Shown here: positions 33,185-43,115 of the stretch, one piece after another
Layout of the letters: each line of letters opens with the position of its first letter
Numbering within the stretch: the first letter of the stretch is position 1
Assembly (NCBI RefSeq): GCF_024181225.1
Contig: NZ_CP051198.1
Coordinates: 1,240,001-1,304,000, forward strand
Source of the DNA: Treponema sp. OMZ 787
Lineage (GTDB): Bacteria; Spirochaetota; Spirochaetia; Treponematales; Treponemataceae
Length of the DNA: 64,000 bases
Direction of reading: 5' to 3'
Position numbers and translations under genes: made by a program
The notes under the pieces: model-generated
What the model was told of the DNA's origin: nothing
What the model saw: the letters and a program-made list of their open reading frames with translations, nothing else
The model's database searches: none

Positions 33185-34739
33185 AGATGAATTAGGAGTA
33201 AAGGCTCTTGAATTAAAGGATAAAAACGAAATCGACTGGCTTATCACTGTGTTGCCCCTTGCAGTAATAATCTGTTTGACGGTCTTGGTTTTGTTTTTTC
33301 CTGTAGAATCGATGAAGGCTGTAGATGCTCTTTGGTATGTTTTTGTAAATAAGCTAGGCTTTTTTTATATTCTGCTGGGCTTGGGCCTTGTTTTTACAGC
33401 CATAGGTTTAGCCTTTTCCCGCTTCGGAACGGTAAAGCTTGGAAATATGGAAAAACCCCGTTACGGGAATTTTGCTTGGGGTTCTATGATTTTTACCTCG
33501 ACTATGGCCGCCGATATTCTTTATTGGTCGCTTATAGAGTGGACATACTATTTTGGAGAAAGCCCCTTCGGCCAGGCATCGCTTTCTCTTGCAGAAAGGC
33601 AGGATTGGGCCTCGGCTTATCCCTTATTTCATTGGGGGATAACGCCATGGGCCTTTCACATAGTCCCTGCCGTTGCCTTTGCCTATATGCTTCATGTCAG
33701 GGGTAGAACAAAGCAAAAGCTATCGGAAAGCTGCCGTCCGATTTTCGGAGATAGGATTGACGGCCCCATAGGAAAGATGATAGATGTTTTTTCAGTAATA
33801 GGACTATTGGCAGGGACTGCTACAACATTCTCGCTTGCGACGCCTCTTTTGTCCTTGGCAGTGTCTACTATTTTTGGAATCCCTCAGGGAAAGATTTTAA
33901 CCCTTGCCATTCTTTTGATAATAGCTGCGGTATACACGGCTGCCGTTTTATTGGGTTTAAAGGGAATCTCACAGCTTGCAAAGATTTCGGTTATTTCTTT
34001 TTGCGTTCTTTTAGGATTGGTTTTTATAGCCTCGCCTAAAATATACATAATCGAAACAAGCATAACAGGAATCGGAAAGGTTATCCAAAACTTTTTTTCC
34101 ATGTCTACATGGATGGACCCTTTGCGTATTTCGGGAGAGGGCGGATCCGGCTTTCCTCAAAACTGGACAATATTTTATTGGGCTTATTGGATAGCATGGT
34201 TTGTTGCAACTCCATTCTTTATAGGAACAATTTCCGAAGGCCGCACAATAAAAAACACCATCATAGGAGGCCTTATATGCGGTATTGCAGGAACTTATTG
34301 CTCTTTTATAATACTTGGAAATTACGGACTTCATTTGCAGGCTCACGGAATTTTGGATGCCGCTTCTGCCATAAAAGATACCGATCCTTCTCATGTTATC
34401 CTGCAAATTATTAATACACTCCCTTATGCAAAACTTGTTTTGGGGGTGCTGATAATTACTATGATAGCCTTTTATTCCAGTACATTTGATGCGATTACTC
34501 TTGTAATAGCTTCCTACTCTCAAAAGAATTTGGAAAAACATGCCGAACCTAAAAAAGGCTTGCGTGCTTTTTGGGCTATAGTTTTTATTATGCTGCCTGC
34601 CGCCTTAATACTTGTAGGTACCAATTTAAACCAGCTCCAAAGTCTTTCTATCATAGCAGCCTTTCCTTTAGGGATTATAATAATACTGATAGTTATAAGC
34701 CTTTTTAAAGAGCTTAAGCACAATGGGGGATATAGGTAA
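33174..34739 (+). CDS. BCCT family transporter (choline/betaine/carnitine)
   Basis: This 521-residue inner-membrane protein has twelve hydrophobic segments. BCCT landmarks are seen: STMAADILYWSLIEWTYYF near 104-122 and the Trp-rich signature FYWAYWIAWFVATPFFIGTISEGRTI near 330-355. It lacks the long regulatory C-terminal tail of osmosensing BetP. Co-transcription with licCA (11-base overlap) makes choline the likely substrate, a position held by LicB in Haemophilus and pneumococcus. The next gene starts 3 bases after its stop. Confidence 0.9.
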   Translation: MNTEDELGVKALELKDKNEIDWLITVLPLAVIICLTVLVLFFPVESMKAVDALWYVFVNKLGFFYILLGLGLVFTAIGLAFSRFGTVKLGNMEKPRYGNFAWGSMIFTSTMAADILYWSLIEWTYYFGESPFGQASLSLAERQDWASAYPLFHWGITPWAFHIVPAVAFAYMLHVRGRTKQKLSESCRPIFGDRIDGPIGKMIDVFSVIGLLAGTATTFSLATPLLSLAVSTIFGIPQGKILTLAILLIIAAVYTAAVLLGLKGISQLAKISVISFCVLLGLVFIASPKIYIIETSITGIGKVIQNFFSMSTWMDPLRISGEGGSGFPQNWTIFYWAYWIAWFVATPFFIGTISEGRTIKNTIIGGLICGIAGTYCSFIILGNYGLHLQAHGILDAASAIKDTDPSHVILQIINTLPYAKLVLGVLIITMIAFYSSTFDAITLVIASYSQKNLEKHAEPKKGLRAFWAIVFIMLPAALILVGTNLNQLQSLSIIAAFPLGIIIILIVISLFKELKHNGGYR

Positions 34740-34742
34740 GAT

Positions 34743-35546
34743 ATGCCTGATTTTTACGCACATTATATGCATGGACAAAAGGTTTTTGACCTATTGTCTG
34801 AAAAGACGGCCGCAGAAATTTCAAATAAAAATTTATACAATCTCGGTTTGCAGGGGCCGGACTTTTTATATTTTCATAAACCCTTTAAAAAAAATAATAA
34901 TTATGTTTTGCAGCTTGCAACTGAGATTCATAATAAAAACTGTAAAGATTTTTTTGATGCCGTATTGAAGGATATAAAAATTGAACCGAATACCGACGAG
35001 TTTTCATATATGATGGGGTTTGTCGGTCATTTCGGCTTGGACAGCTGCTGTCATCCCTATGTAAATGATATGGTCTCCGAAATGAAAAGAGATCATGCAG
35101 AGATCGAAATGGAATTTGAAAAATTTTTGCTGAAGCATGAGGGGCTTCATCCTCTTAGGTACAAGGCTCATAATTATATAGATATAAATGAGAAAGAAGC
35201 AGAAGCCGTTGCCAATATTTACAAAGGGCTTTTACCCTCTATAACGAAAGAAGATATTTTACGTTCATTCCGTACATTTAAGATTGGTAAACGCTTTTTC
35301 TATGCACCTACAAGACTGTCACAGATTTTAAAACTATTATTGATTAGCGTCTTAGGTCTATATAATTTTTTGCAGGGGCATATTATTAGAACACGGGATA
35401 ATGCCAAAAGTAAAATCACAAATCAAAAGCTTTTTTCTCTTTATAATAACTCGATAGAAATCACTGCCGGGTTAATGGAAAATTTTGCTGCAAGCATTAA
35501 AGATAATAAGCCGTTTTTAGAACGCTTTAATTATAATTTTTCTTAA
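34743..35546 (+). CDS. Zinc-dependent phospholipase C family protein
   Basis: This 267-residue protein matches the N-terminal half of the zinc-dependent PLC family. It has PDFYAHYMHGQKVFD, LGLQGPDFLYFHKPF and FMGFVGHFGLDSCCHPYV-type sequence (here YMMGFVGHFGLDSCCHPYV, ~92-110), then DHAEIEMEFEKFL. The His/Asp pattern is that of the metal site. No signal peptide is visible, so it would act in the cytoplasm, unlike secreted PLCs. As third gene of the licCA-BCCT operon it may release phosphocholine from lipid, or hydrolyse a related phosphoester. Its stop overlaps the convergent gene by 4 bases. Confidence 0.75.
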   Translation: MPDFYAHYMHGQKVFDLLSEKTAAEISNKNLYNLGLQGPDFLYFHKPFKKNNNYVLQLATEIHNKNCKDFFDAVLKDIKIEPNTDEFSYMMGFVGHFGLDSCCHPYVNDMVSEMKRDHAEIEMEFEKFLLKHEGLHPLRYKAHNYIDINEKEAEAVANIYKGLLPSITKEDILRSFRTFKIGKRFFYAPTRLSQILKLLLISVLGLYNFLQGHIIRTRDNAKSKITNQKLFSLYNNSIEITAGLMENFAASIKDNKPFLERFNYNFS

Positions 35547-36673
35547 AGAGATTTATTGTTTTTTGTAATCTCTTCTTTTTTATATAATGCTTCTTGTGCA
35601 TACTTTATTGAAGGAATAGATTCTGCCAGCTTTGAGTAAAGATAAAATGCCTGCTCGTTGTTCCCGTTTTTTAAAAGCGAGTCTGCAAGGTTCATAAAAG
35701 CTCTCCAAAAATTTTGTTGCTCGGCCCACAAAACCACATCCTGTCTTCTATGAAGACGGTGAAGCAGATTTGCAAATTCAGTATATTCGTAGTTATAGTC
35801 ATCTTTTGATATAACTTCATCAAGATTTGTTATGGTTATTATTGAACCCAGAACTGCCGTTGCAAGAGCTCTTCTGTTTTTGCCTGCTTCCAAATAAATG
35901 TCCGTTAAATCCATGTAGGCTTTTAAAGCTATCGGATTTTTATTTCTGTAAAGCAAAAAGAATTTTTCGGTTGTCTTTTCTGAAGTTATTGTTTTGATCA
36001 TTGCTTGAAGCGGATCGCTTTCCAAATTTGTGGTTCCGTATATCGGATCTTCTGTTAAAACAAGTAAAAGATATTTTTCTTGTTCATCATACCTGTGTAA
36101 GAGTTTTGATGTGTCTGCAAGAGAATAGATTATGTTGAATCTTTCATCAGGGATTTCCAAAAACATACGTGCATTCCAAGCCTCTTTATAGTAGTGCATG
36201 GCTTGTTCATAGTCTCCTTCTGCAAAATAAATTTTTCCCGCCAAAAAATCGGTTTCCGGAAAGGCCTTGCGTTTTTCAAGCCAAGCCATTAGTTTTGAAA
36301 TAGACTTATCAAAAAATACGGGAGGATGAGTTAAAAAAATATCATCCAAAATTTTACATGCATCGTAATCTTCTCTTTTATTTAAAATTGCATATACATC
36401 CGAAATATTGTCGCCTTCTAGTTTTACTCTTTTAGGTTTTAAGGAGTTGAACATATGGTTATATTTTTTTTCTGTCCGGGCCTTGTGTAGATCCCTGGCC
36501 TTATTGGTTAAATGGAGGGCAATACCGAACTCTCCTTTTTCTATTTGTATTTTTGCCTGTTCTAAAAGATGCCAAGGTTTTTCGTCTGCATCTATCGTAT
36601 CCAAAGAAAACAAAACGGCCGAAAAATAAAAGATCAAAAATATAATAAAAATTTTCTTTAGTTGTTTTTTCAT
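35543..36673 (-). CDS. Exported TPR-repeat protein
   Basis: This 376-residue protein has a signal peptide (IFIIFLIFYFSAVLFS). The rest is helical with scattered TPR units (HLLEQAKIQIEKGEFGIALHL, FLAGKIYFAEGDYEQAMHYYKEAW, NLADSLLKNGNNEQAFYLYSKLAESIP). It is probably a periplasmic scaffold. Its ATG overlaps the ispG stop by 4 bases, so the two are coupled even though no functional link is evident. Confidence 0.7.
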   Translation of the reverse strand: MKKQLKKIFIIFLIFYFSAVLFSLDTIDADEKPWHLLEQAKIQIEKGEFGIALHLTNKARDLHKARTEKKYNHMFNSLKPKRVKLEGDNISDVYAILNKREDYDACKILDDIFLTHPPVFFDKSISKLMAWLEKRKAFPETDFLAGKIYFAEGDYEQAMHYYKEAWNARMFLEIPDERFNIIYSLADTSKLLHRYDEQEKYLLLVLTEDPIYGTTNLESDPLQAMIKTITSEKTTEKFFLLYRNKNPIALKAYMDLTDIYLEAGKNRRALATAVLGSIITITNLDEVISKDDYNYEYTEFANLLHRLHRRQDVVLWAEQQNFWRAFMNLADSLLKNGNNEQAFYLYSKLAESIPSIKYAQEALYKKEEITKNNKSL

Positions 36674-37833
36674 AAACTTTGAAGCTCCTCTTTAAAGGCC
36701 GTATCTACAGCCTCGATTTTTTCTTCTTCGGTTAAATTTTTTAAATCCAAACGCTTAGTTATTGATCCGTGTTTAAATATGATAACGGAGTCTTCCGCTC
36801 CGGTGATTCCAAGGTCGGCATGTTTGCCCTCTCCGGGGCCGTTTACCACACAGCCCATTACGGCAATGCTTATGTCTTTTTTTTCGGACAGGAGTTTTGT
36901 CTGCCAGCGTTTTACAAAGCCTTGAACATCAAAGCCCTTTCTTCCGCATCGCGGACAGGATATGAGTCTTATTCCTCCCTGCCTTTTGCCGCATTCGGTT
37001 AATATTTCTCTTCCGGCGATGATTTCATTTTCGCATGAGTCTGAAAGGCTTACTCTTATGGTGCTTCCTATGTTTTGCTCCAAAAGCCGGTAAAATGCTA
37101 TTGTGGTTTTTACGATACCTTGAATAAGAGGGCCTGCTTCAGTAACGCCCAAATGCAGAGGATTATCGAATTTTTCGGCAAAGATTTCGTTTGCCGTAAT
37201 TGTTTCGCGTACATTGGAAGCCTTCATAGATACAACGGCATTTTTAAAACCGGCTTTTTCAAATATTTCTATTTCTCTTGCCGCAGCCTCGGTTAGAGCT
37301 CTTGCTCTTAAAACGGAAATTTCATCTTCAAAGGCTCTTTTATCCTTATCGGGGTGCCTGCTCATTTTTGCTTCTTCTATTTGCTTTTTTAAGTCTGAAG
37401 GCAGAGACCCCGAATTTACTCCTATACGGATTGCGGTTCCCGTATCCTTTGCTTTTTGTATAACGGCTTCGGTCTTTTCTTTTGACCCGATATTTCCTGG
37501 GTTTATGCGTATTTTTGCCGTGTTCCCGTCCATGCATCTTAGGGCCAGCTTATAATCAAAATGAATATCCGCCACGAGGGGCATCGGAGTCAATCGGGTG
37601 AGTTTTACAAACTGCTCTGCGGAAGCCATGTCGGGAACGGCAAAGCGTACTATATCGCAGCCTAATTGCTCGAACTCGTTTAATCTTTTTGCGATAGAAT
37701 GAAGATCCGCACCCAAAAGGCTTTCTTTCCACATGGTCTGAAGCAAGATTGGGGAAGTCCCGCCGAGAGTAAGTTTTTTAACCAGTCCTTTTCCGCCTAT
37801 ATGAATTGTACGCGGTATTTTTATAGAGTTCAT
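36670..37833 (-). CDS. ispG: IspG (GcpE), MEcPP reductase of the MEP isoprenoid pathway
   Basis: This 387-residue iron-sulfur enzyme converts 2-C-methylerythritol 2,4-cyclodiphosphate to HMBPP. It has the TIM-barrel N-terminal part (GGTSPILLQTMWKESL, DIVRFAVPDM, PLVADIHFDYKLAL, KIRINPGNIG). The C-terminal cluster domain has CPRCGRKGFDV and VMGCVVNGPGEGKHADLGITG, which together give the three Cys and the Glu that ligate the [4Fe-4S] cluster. The length is normal. It shows that the organism makes isoprenoids by the MEP route. Confidence 0.95.
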   Translation of the reverse strand: MNSIKIPRTIHIGGKGLVKKLTLGGTSPILLQTMWKESLLGADLHSIAKRLNEFEQLGCDIVRFAVPDMASAEQFVKLTRLTPMPLVADIHFDYKLALRCMDGNTAKIRINPGNIGSKEKTEAVIQKAKDTGTAIRIGVNSGSLPSDLKKQIEEAKMSRHPDKDKRAFEDEISVLRARALTEAAAREIEIFEKAGFKNAVVSMKASNVRETITANEIFAEKFDNPLHLGVTEAGPLIQGIVKTTIAFYRLLEQNIGSTIRVSLSDSCENEIIAGREILTECGKRQGGIRLISCPRCGRKGFDVQGFVKRWQTKLLSEKKDISIAVMGCVVNGPGEGKHADLGITGAEDSVIIFKHGSITKRLDLKNLTEEEKIEAVDTAFKEELQSL

Positions 37834-37890
37834 ATCAATCCATTATCGGCAGAAAAGTCTCTTTGTTTTAGGTATTTGTTTTTAAGGTCT

Positions 37891-39987
37891 TTATACCTTG
37901 AATTTACTAACTTCTTTTACCAGAACATCAATGCTCATCTTATTTTTTTGGCTTATGCTGTTTACATCCTGTACGGCATTGCTTATCTGGATTGCTCCGG
38001 CAGCCATTTCATTCATACTGTCGGTAATTATACGTGTAAGACCGTCTAGCTTTTGCATTTCGCCATAGACATTTTCACCGCCTATCAGCATCTCGGACGA
38101 GCCGTCATTGACCTGATTTGTAATGTTATTTATATCTCTTATTGCTGTGAGAACCTCGCGGCTGCCGTTTTCCTGTTCACGCATCGCATCAATGAGGCTT
38201 TGACTCATTGATTTTACCTGATCTGAAAGATTGAAAATCGTATTGAATTTTTCTTCCGCTGTTTTTGCAGAAGCGGACAGGCTGTCTATTTCTCCTGAAA
38301 GGATTTTAAGGGTTTCGGTGATTGTTTTGCCTTGAGAGCTTGATTCTTCGGCAAGTTTTCTGATCTCGTCCGCAACTACGGCAAAACCCTTTCCGGCCTC
38401 GCCTGCATGGGCGGCTTCTATCGCTGCATTCATGGCCAAAAGATTTGTCTGGCTAGCTATGTGCTGAATAACATTTGATGCCTCAAGTAAGCCGCCTGAT
38501 TCTTCCGCTATTCTTTGAGTTACGGTATTGGCTCCTGAAACCGTTTCTTTTCCGTCAGCAGTAGCTGTTGCGAGTGTTTTTATGACATCGTTTGTCTTGT
38601 CAAGAGTTTGGGTGATTGAGGCTATGTTTGAAACCATTTGCTCAATAGCTGATGATGATTCGGCGACGCTTGCAGCCTGACTTTCAATATTTCCGTTCAG
38701 CTGTTTTATCGTTCTGATTATTTCTTCAATGGTTGCAGCCGTTTCGGTAACACTTGCAGCCTGAGTAAGAGCCTGTTGTTTTACGCTGTCAATGTTCGCA
38801 CTTATTTGATGTACGGCACTTGCAGTTTCGGTCATATTGCTTGCAAGGTCTGAACCTATGTTTCTCATATCTGAGGCACTGTGCTCTACAGATTTGATTG
38901 AGGTTCCAATCTTACTTATTGTTTGATTAAAATATTCGGATAGCTCGGTTATCTCATCATTTCCTGTAACCGGAAGCCTGATGGTTAAATCTCCTTCTCC
39001 TTGAGCAATATTTTTTAGTGCGTCAACTACGGTTTTTACAGGTTTTACCATTTTTTTTGCAACAAAAAAGACTATTATAAGACTCAAAAATAGGATACTC
39101 AGGCCTATACCGAACATTGAAAACTGTAATTTGTCTACAGTGTCCATAAACTCTTCAATTGGGGCATTTATTACAACGGTCCATCCGGTGTTTTTCATCT
39201 TGGCATAAGAGGCAATTTTGCTTATTTTTCCGTATTTATAATATCCGATGGATGGCTTATCTTGTTCTATAGCGAGTTTTTCAAATTCTGCAAGTGAAGT
39301 AAATGATTTATCGGTTTTTGCTTTTTCTTGATAGTTTTGCAGATTATATACAAGCTCAAAGTCATTATGAGCAATAATGTTTCCTTTTAGACCCAGAATA
39401 TAGCAGTAACCGGTTTGGCCTACCACGATATCGGCTATATCCTTTGAAAGCTGCTGCGCCATAACATCGGCTCCCAAGACTCCGATTAGATTTTTATCGT
39501 CATCATATACGGGGATGGCAAAGCTGATAAAGATTTTATTGTCGACTGTAGAATCAATGTAAGGTTCTGCAGAAAATTCTTTTTCTTTTATGGCTTCCTT
39601 AAACCATGTATCCTCTGAATAGTCATCCTGTGTACCATCGGGATGATATTGAATTCCTTTTTTATTGACTATGTATAGCTCCTCCAAAAGATCATGAAAC
39701 TTTAGCTCTTGCTTGAGCAGGGCACTTTTTTCGCTATATGAAATAGAAGCATCTCTGATTTGAGGAATTCTTGAAATTTCTTCAAGAATTTTAAAGAATC
39801 CTTCGATCCTCTCATCAATGAGAGCAGCAGTGTCCGAAGCCTTATCTTTTAGATGAATTTCAACTTTTTCGGTTACAGCTTTTCGTGCAATGCTGACACC
39901 TAAAAATGCAAGAGTAAAGCCGATTACTAAAATCAAACTTCCAAAAACAAGCAACAATTTTTTCCTAATAGAAAAACGTTTTTTCAT
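37891..39987 (-). CDS. Methyl-accepting chemotaxis protein with dCACHE sensor
   Basis: This 698-residue chemoreceptor has membrane helices at ~12-32 and ~288-310 that bracket a periplasmic double-CACHE domain (e.g. [21 protein letters not shown] and [22 protein letters not shown]). A HAMP domain follows (~311-365), then the signalling domain with the hairpin tip [37 protein letters not shown]. dCACHE sensors commonly bind amino acids or other small ligands. There is no CheR-tethering pentapeptide at the C-terminus. The ligand cannot be told from sequence. Confidence 0.93.
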   Translation of the reverse strand: MKKRFSIRKKLLLVFGSLILVIGFTLAFLGVSIARKAVTEKVEIHLKDKASDTAALIDERIEGFFKILEEISRIPQIRDASISYSEKSALLKQELKFHDLLEELYIVNKKGIQYHPDGTQDDYSEDTWFKEAIKEKEFSAEPYIDSTVDNKIFISFAIPVYDDDKNLIGVLGADVMAQQLSKDIADIVVGQTGYCYILGLKGNIIAHNDFELVYNLQNYQEKAKTDKSFTSLAEFEKLAIEQDKPSIGYYKYGKISKIASYAKMKNTGWTVVINAPIEEFMDTVDKLQFSMFGIGLSILFLSLIIVFFVAKKMVKPVKTVVDALKNIAQGEGDLTIRLPVTGNDEITELSEYFNQTISKIGTSIKSVEHSASDMRNIGSDLASNMTETASAVHQISANIDSVKQQALTQAASVTETAATIEEIIRTIKQLNGNIESQAASVAESSSAIEQMVSNIASITQTLDKTNDVIKTLATATADGKETVSGANTVTQRIAEESGGLLEASNVIQHIASQTNLLAMNAAIEAAHAGEAGKGFAVVADEIRKLAEESSSQGKTITETLKILSGEIDSLSASAKTAEEKFNTIFNLSDQVKSMSQSLIDAMREQENGSREVLTAIRDINNITNQVNDGSSEMLIGGENVYGEMQKLDGLTRIITDSMNEMAAGAIQISNAVQDVNSISQKNKMSIDVLVKEVSKFKV

Positions 39988-40038
39988 AAAAGCTCCGTTA
40001 TTATTAAATAGATTTCGTATTAGGCCTATAAATTAACA

Positions 40039-40068
40039 ACCGAGATATAGACAAATCCATATCTCGGT
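40039..40068. terminator. Hairpin between purM and the chemoreceptor gene
   Basis: ACCGAGATAT (40039-40048), 10-base loop, ATATCTCGGT (40059-40068). On the minus strand the following bases (TGTTAATTTATA) are only moderately T-rich. It may end the purD-purM message or be a leader hairpin of the chemoreceptor mRNA, since a promoter candidate lies just upstream. Confidence 0.5.
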
Positions 40069-40082
40069 AAAGGTCTTAGTAC

Positions 40083-40111
40083 ATTATAAGTATATCATAG
40101 GTAGATTTGAA
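40083..40111 (-). promoter_or_regulatory. Chemoreceptor promoter candidate
   Basis: On the minus strand TTCAAA (40106-40111), 17 bases, TATAAT (40083-40088). The -10 is perfect and the -35 weak. The leader would be ~90 bases and include the hairpin at 40039-40068. Confidence 0.45.
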
Positions 40112-40131
40112 ATACAAGTTTTATTTTAAAT

Positions 40132-41208
40132 TTATTCTAAAACGGTTTCGGCCTTGGCTTGAGGATTTTCTGCCTTTTCCAGTTTGCCGATTATCCATGA
40201 GTCTTCTCCGGCAAGGGAGCGGTATTTTTCGGCCATGTCGGGAGAAACAACTGCTATCATTCCGATACCCATATTGAAGACCCTGTACATTTCGTCCTCG
40301 CTTGCTCCTGTCAGTTTTTGGATTAAAGGATAAAGGGGCGGCACGGGCCACGAGCCTTTTTTTACCTTTATGACGAGCCCTGAAGGAATAACCCGCGGAA
40401 TGTTTTCGATAAAGCCGCCGCCCGTGATATGGGCAAGGCCTTTTACGATTTCGGGATGCTCCTGCAAAATCGGATAGATTGCATTAAGATAGGAGCGGTG
40501 AGGCTTTAGCAAAACCTCATGTAAGGGAGCCTTTAATTCTGGATAGACAGTATTAAGATCCACACCCTTAAAGGCGTTTCTAATCAATGAGTAACCGTTT
40601 GTATGGGGGCTTGCCGAGGCAAGACCTATGAGAAGGTCTCCTTCTTTTATGTTTTGTTTTGGTAAAATCTTGTCTTGGTCTACTGCTCCGACAATGGTTC
40701 CGGCTATATCGAATTCTCCTTCCATATAGACGCCCGGCATTTCGGCGGTTTCGCCGCCTATGAGGGCACAGCCCGATTCTTTACAAGCCTTTGCCATGCC
40801 TCCCACTATGTCGGCAATCATCTGCGGATCCAATTTTGAGCTTGCGACATAGTCCAAAAAGAAGAGGGGTTTTGCTCCCTGGACGAGGATGTCGTCAATG
40901 CAGTGGTTTACTATGTCTTGGCCTATCGTTGTATAGATGCCGGCCTCTGCGGCAATTTTTACCTTTGTGCCGACCCCGTCGGTTGAGCCTACGAGGACAG
41001 GCTTTTTCATTTTAAAAAGCTCTTCGGTGCCGAAAAGCCCTCCGAAGGAGCCTACATCCGAAAGCACGGATTTATTAAAGGTTGACTTAACGGCTTGACT
41101 CATAAGGCGGACAGCTTCGTTCCCTGCATCGATGTTTACGCCTGAGGCGCTGTAAACCGAGCTTTTGTCTTTGGATAGCTCTTGGCTTTTATCTTTTGTT
41201 TCGTTCAT
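40132..41208 (-). CDS. purM: Phosphoribosylformylglycinamidine cyclo-ligase (AIR synthetase)
   Basis: This 358-residue enzyme of purine synthesis closes the imidazole ring of AIR using ATP. It has SGVNIDAGNEAVRLM at the start, PVLVGSTDGVGTKVKIA near 70-86, IGQDIVNHCIDDILVQGAKPLFFLDY, GCALIGGETAEMPG near 142-155 and the ITGGGFIENIPRVIP block near 265-280. The N-terminal ~17 residues are a polar extension before the family start. It lies 48 bases after purD in one operon. Confidence 0.95.
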   Translation of the reverse strand: MNETKDKSQELSKDKSSVYSASGVNIDAGNEAVRLMSQAVKSTFNKSVLSDVGSFGGLFGTEELFKMKKPVLVGSTDGVGTKVKIAAEAGIYTTIGQDIVNHCIDDILVQGAKPLFFLDYVASSKLDPQMIADIVGGMAKACKESGCALIGGETAEMPGVYMEGEFDIAGTIVGAVDQDKILPKQNIKEGDLLIGLASASPHTNGYSLIRNAFKGVDLNTVYPELKAPLHEVLLKPHRSYLNAIYPILQEHPEIVKGLAHITGGGFIENIPRVIPSGLVIKVKKGSWPVPPLYPLIQKLTGASEDEMYRVFNMGIGMIAVVSPDMAEKYRSLAGEDSWIIGKLEKAENPQAKAETVLE

Positions 41209-41256
41209 TTTCTTTTTTCCTTTTTATTTTAGTTTATTTAAATGCTAATTTTGAGC

Positions 41257-42561
41257 TTATTTTAAATGTTCCAGTCCGCGTTTTGCAATGTCCTTTCTGT
41301 ACTGCACCCCGGGAAAGTTTATGTTTTTTATTTTTGCATAGATCTTATCCATAGCCCTTTGTAAACTCTTATCGTTTGAGCTTATGCAAAGCACTCTTCC
41401 GCCTGCGGTAAAAATTTTTCCGTCTTGAAGGGCGGTGCCCGCATGTATTACGCTCACCTCAGACGAGCTTTCCAGTTCGGGAGCGGACAATTCTACAGGC
41501 TTTGATGAGGAAAGAGGGTAGCCTTCGCTTGCAAGCACTACCGTTGCCGCATAGCCTTCCTTCCATTTAGGCATTGCCGTTTCGAGCCTTCCTTCCGCGC
41601 AAGATTTCATAGTTAAGGCGAGGTCTCCGTCAAAAAGCTGCATCAAAACTTGAGTTTCCGGATCGCCGAAACGGCAATTATATTCAAGAACCTTGGGGGC
41701 AAAGCCCTTGCCTTCCTTTGTGAGCATGAGGCCTGCATAGAGGACTCCGATGTAGGGGGTGCCCCTCTTTTTCATTTCTTTTATAATAGGAAGAATCGTA
41801 AGCTCTGCATATTTTTGAGCCGTCTCGTATGAACAAATTGGGGCAGGGGCATATGCACCCATTCCGCCTGTGTTGGGGCCTTCATCATTGTCCTTTAAAC
41901 GCTTGTGATCTTGAGAGGGCGGCATTACGGCTATCTTTTCTCCGTCCGAAAAGGCGAGGATTGAAACTTCCTCTCCTTCAAGGCGTTCCTCGATAACTAC
42001 CTTGTCGCCCGATGAACCGAATTGTTTTTTTACCATTATATTTTTAAGCTCGGTTATGCCTTCTTCTTTTGAGGACGGGAGGATAACTCCTTTTCCTGCA
42101 GCAAGGCCGTCGGCCTTGATGACAAAGGGATGGTCTAAGCCTTCGATGTAGGCCATTGCTTTTTCAAAATCCGTAAAGGATGAATATCTTGCAGTGGGAA
42201 TTGAGAGGAGGCTCATCATTTCTTTTGAAAAATCTTTGGAGGCTTCCAATCGGGCACAAGCCTTTGAAGGCCCGAAAAAGGCAATTTTCTTGTTTTGCCT
42301 TTTCGCTTTTTCTTTTATAAGGTCTTCAAGGCCTAGACACAGAGGAACCTCGGGCCCTGCAATTACAAGGTCTATTGAAGCAGAAAGAGCAAAATCGGCA
42401 AGACCTTCGATGTTTTCGGCCTTTATCGGAACATTTTCCCCCAAAAGAGCCGTCCCCCCGTTTCCGGGCGCTATAAAAAGTTTACCGAGCGAAGGGGATT
42501 CTTTTAGCTTTAAAGCTATAGCGTGTTCCCTTCCTCCCGATCCGATAAGCAGTATGTTCAT
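41257..42561 (-). CDS. purD: Phosphoribosylamine-glycine ligase
   Basis: This ATP-grasp enzyme joins glycine to phosphoribosylamine in purine synthesis and has 434 residues. It begins MNILLIGSGGREHAIALKL, the PurD hallmark. It has VIKADGLAAGKGVI (~144-157), HKRLKDNDEGPNTGGMGAYAP (~213-233) and EYNCRFGDPETQVL (~283-296). I start at the ATG at 42561 because GGAGG lies immediately upstream. A TTG 12 bases earlier overlaps the ribosome site. It is the first gene of the purD-purM operon. Confidence 0.95.
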   Translation of the reverse strand: MNILLIGSGGREHAIALKLKESPSLGKLFIAPGNGGTALLGENVPIKAENIEGLADFALSASIDLVIAGPEVPLCLGLEDLIKEKAKRQNKKIAFFGPSKACARLEASKDFSKEMMSLLSIPTARYSSFTDFEKAMAYIEGLDHPFVIKADGLAAGKGVILPSSKEEGITELKNIMVKKQFGSSGDKVVIEERLEGEEVSILAFSDGEKIAVMPPSQDHKRLKDNDEGPNTGGMGAYAPAPICSYETAQKYAELTILPIIKEMKKRGTPYIGVLYAGLMLTKEGKGFAPKVLEYNCRFGDPETQVLMQLFDGDLALTMKSCAEGRLETAMPKWKEGYAATVVLASEGYPLSSSKPVELSAPELESSSEVSVIHAGTALQDGKIFTAGGRVLCISSNDKSLQRAMDKIYAKIKNINFPGVQYRKDIAKRGLEHLK

Positions 42562-42600
42562 CTTTTCCTCCAAAATAAGGCACTGATGTTTTGAACTTTG

Positions 42601-42629
42601 AGTATATCAGAATAAGGAGCAATGAGCAA
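42601..42629 (-). promoter_or_regulatory. purD-purM promoter
   Basis: On the minus strand TTGCTC (42624-42629), 17 bases, TATACT (42601-42606). The predicted start is near 42594, ~33 bases before the ATG. The leader is too short for a purine riboswitch. Confidence 0.55.
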
Positions 42630-42646
42630 GGGGCGTGAAAAAGTAA

Positions 42647-42687
42647 AAAAACGCACCCTTACGGCATAGCCTAAAAGATGCGTTTTT
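42647..42687 (-). terminator. Terminator after the small lipoprotein gene
   Basis: AAAAACGCA (42647-42655) pairs with TGCGTTTTT (42679-42687) around a 23-base loop that contains a smaller GGC/GCC stem. On the minus strand the stem ends in a T run. It separates the lipoprotein gene from purD. Confidence 0.75.
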
Positions 42688-42718
42688 GTAAATAATTTAA
42701 GGTTTTAATTTAAGAGAA

Positions 42719-43102
42719 TTAATTTTTTTTCCCTTTGAAAGTTCCTTTCTCGTCAGAATTTATGTACCAGGAACCGGAAACTTCTTTGAGTTTAATTTTT
42801 CCTTTAAATTTTATAGTGCTATAGCCGTTTTCCATGGTAGCGTCTCCTGAAAGTATTCCTTTTTCGGTGACTCTGCCTGTTGCGTGGTATCTGAAGCTGC
42901 CGGTATCAAAAATGCCTGAAAAGCTTCCGGAAGCATCTATCGTTCCTGACCAATTTTCTGTATGTGTATTATCAGTAAAAGTACCGCTATAATTTCCGGC
43001 ATATTTTTTTATATACCATGACGTGGGGCATCCGGTCAAACTAAGCACAAGTGTAAATAAAACCAATGCACTGAGAATTAAACTTAATCTTTTTTTGTTC
43101 AT
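42719..43102 (-). CDS. Small lipoprotein of unknown function
   Basis: This protein has 127 residues from ATG 43102, which has AAGGAA upstream. The signal peptide ends in LSLTGC, a good lipobox. The mature part is beta-rich, with a repeating pattern of sheet and Gly/Ser turns (YAGNYSGTF, NWSGTIDASGSFSGIFDTGSF, GILSGDATMENGYSTIKFKGKI, VSGSWYINSDEKGTFKGKKN). The pattern suggests a single up-and-down barrel or lipocalin-like sandwich on the cell envelope. An upstream extension to 43195 is in frame but lacks a signal and is rejected. Confidence 0.75.
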   Translation of the reverse strand: MNKKRLSLILSALVLFTLVLSLTGCPTSWYIKKYAGNYSGTFTDNTHTENWSGTIDASGSFSGIFDTGSFRYHATGRVTEKGILSGDATMENGYSTIKFKGKIKLKEVSGSWYINSDEKGTFKGKKN

Positions 43103-43115
43103 ATTAAATTCCTTT

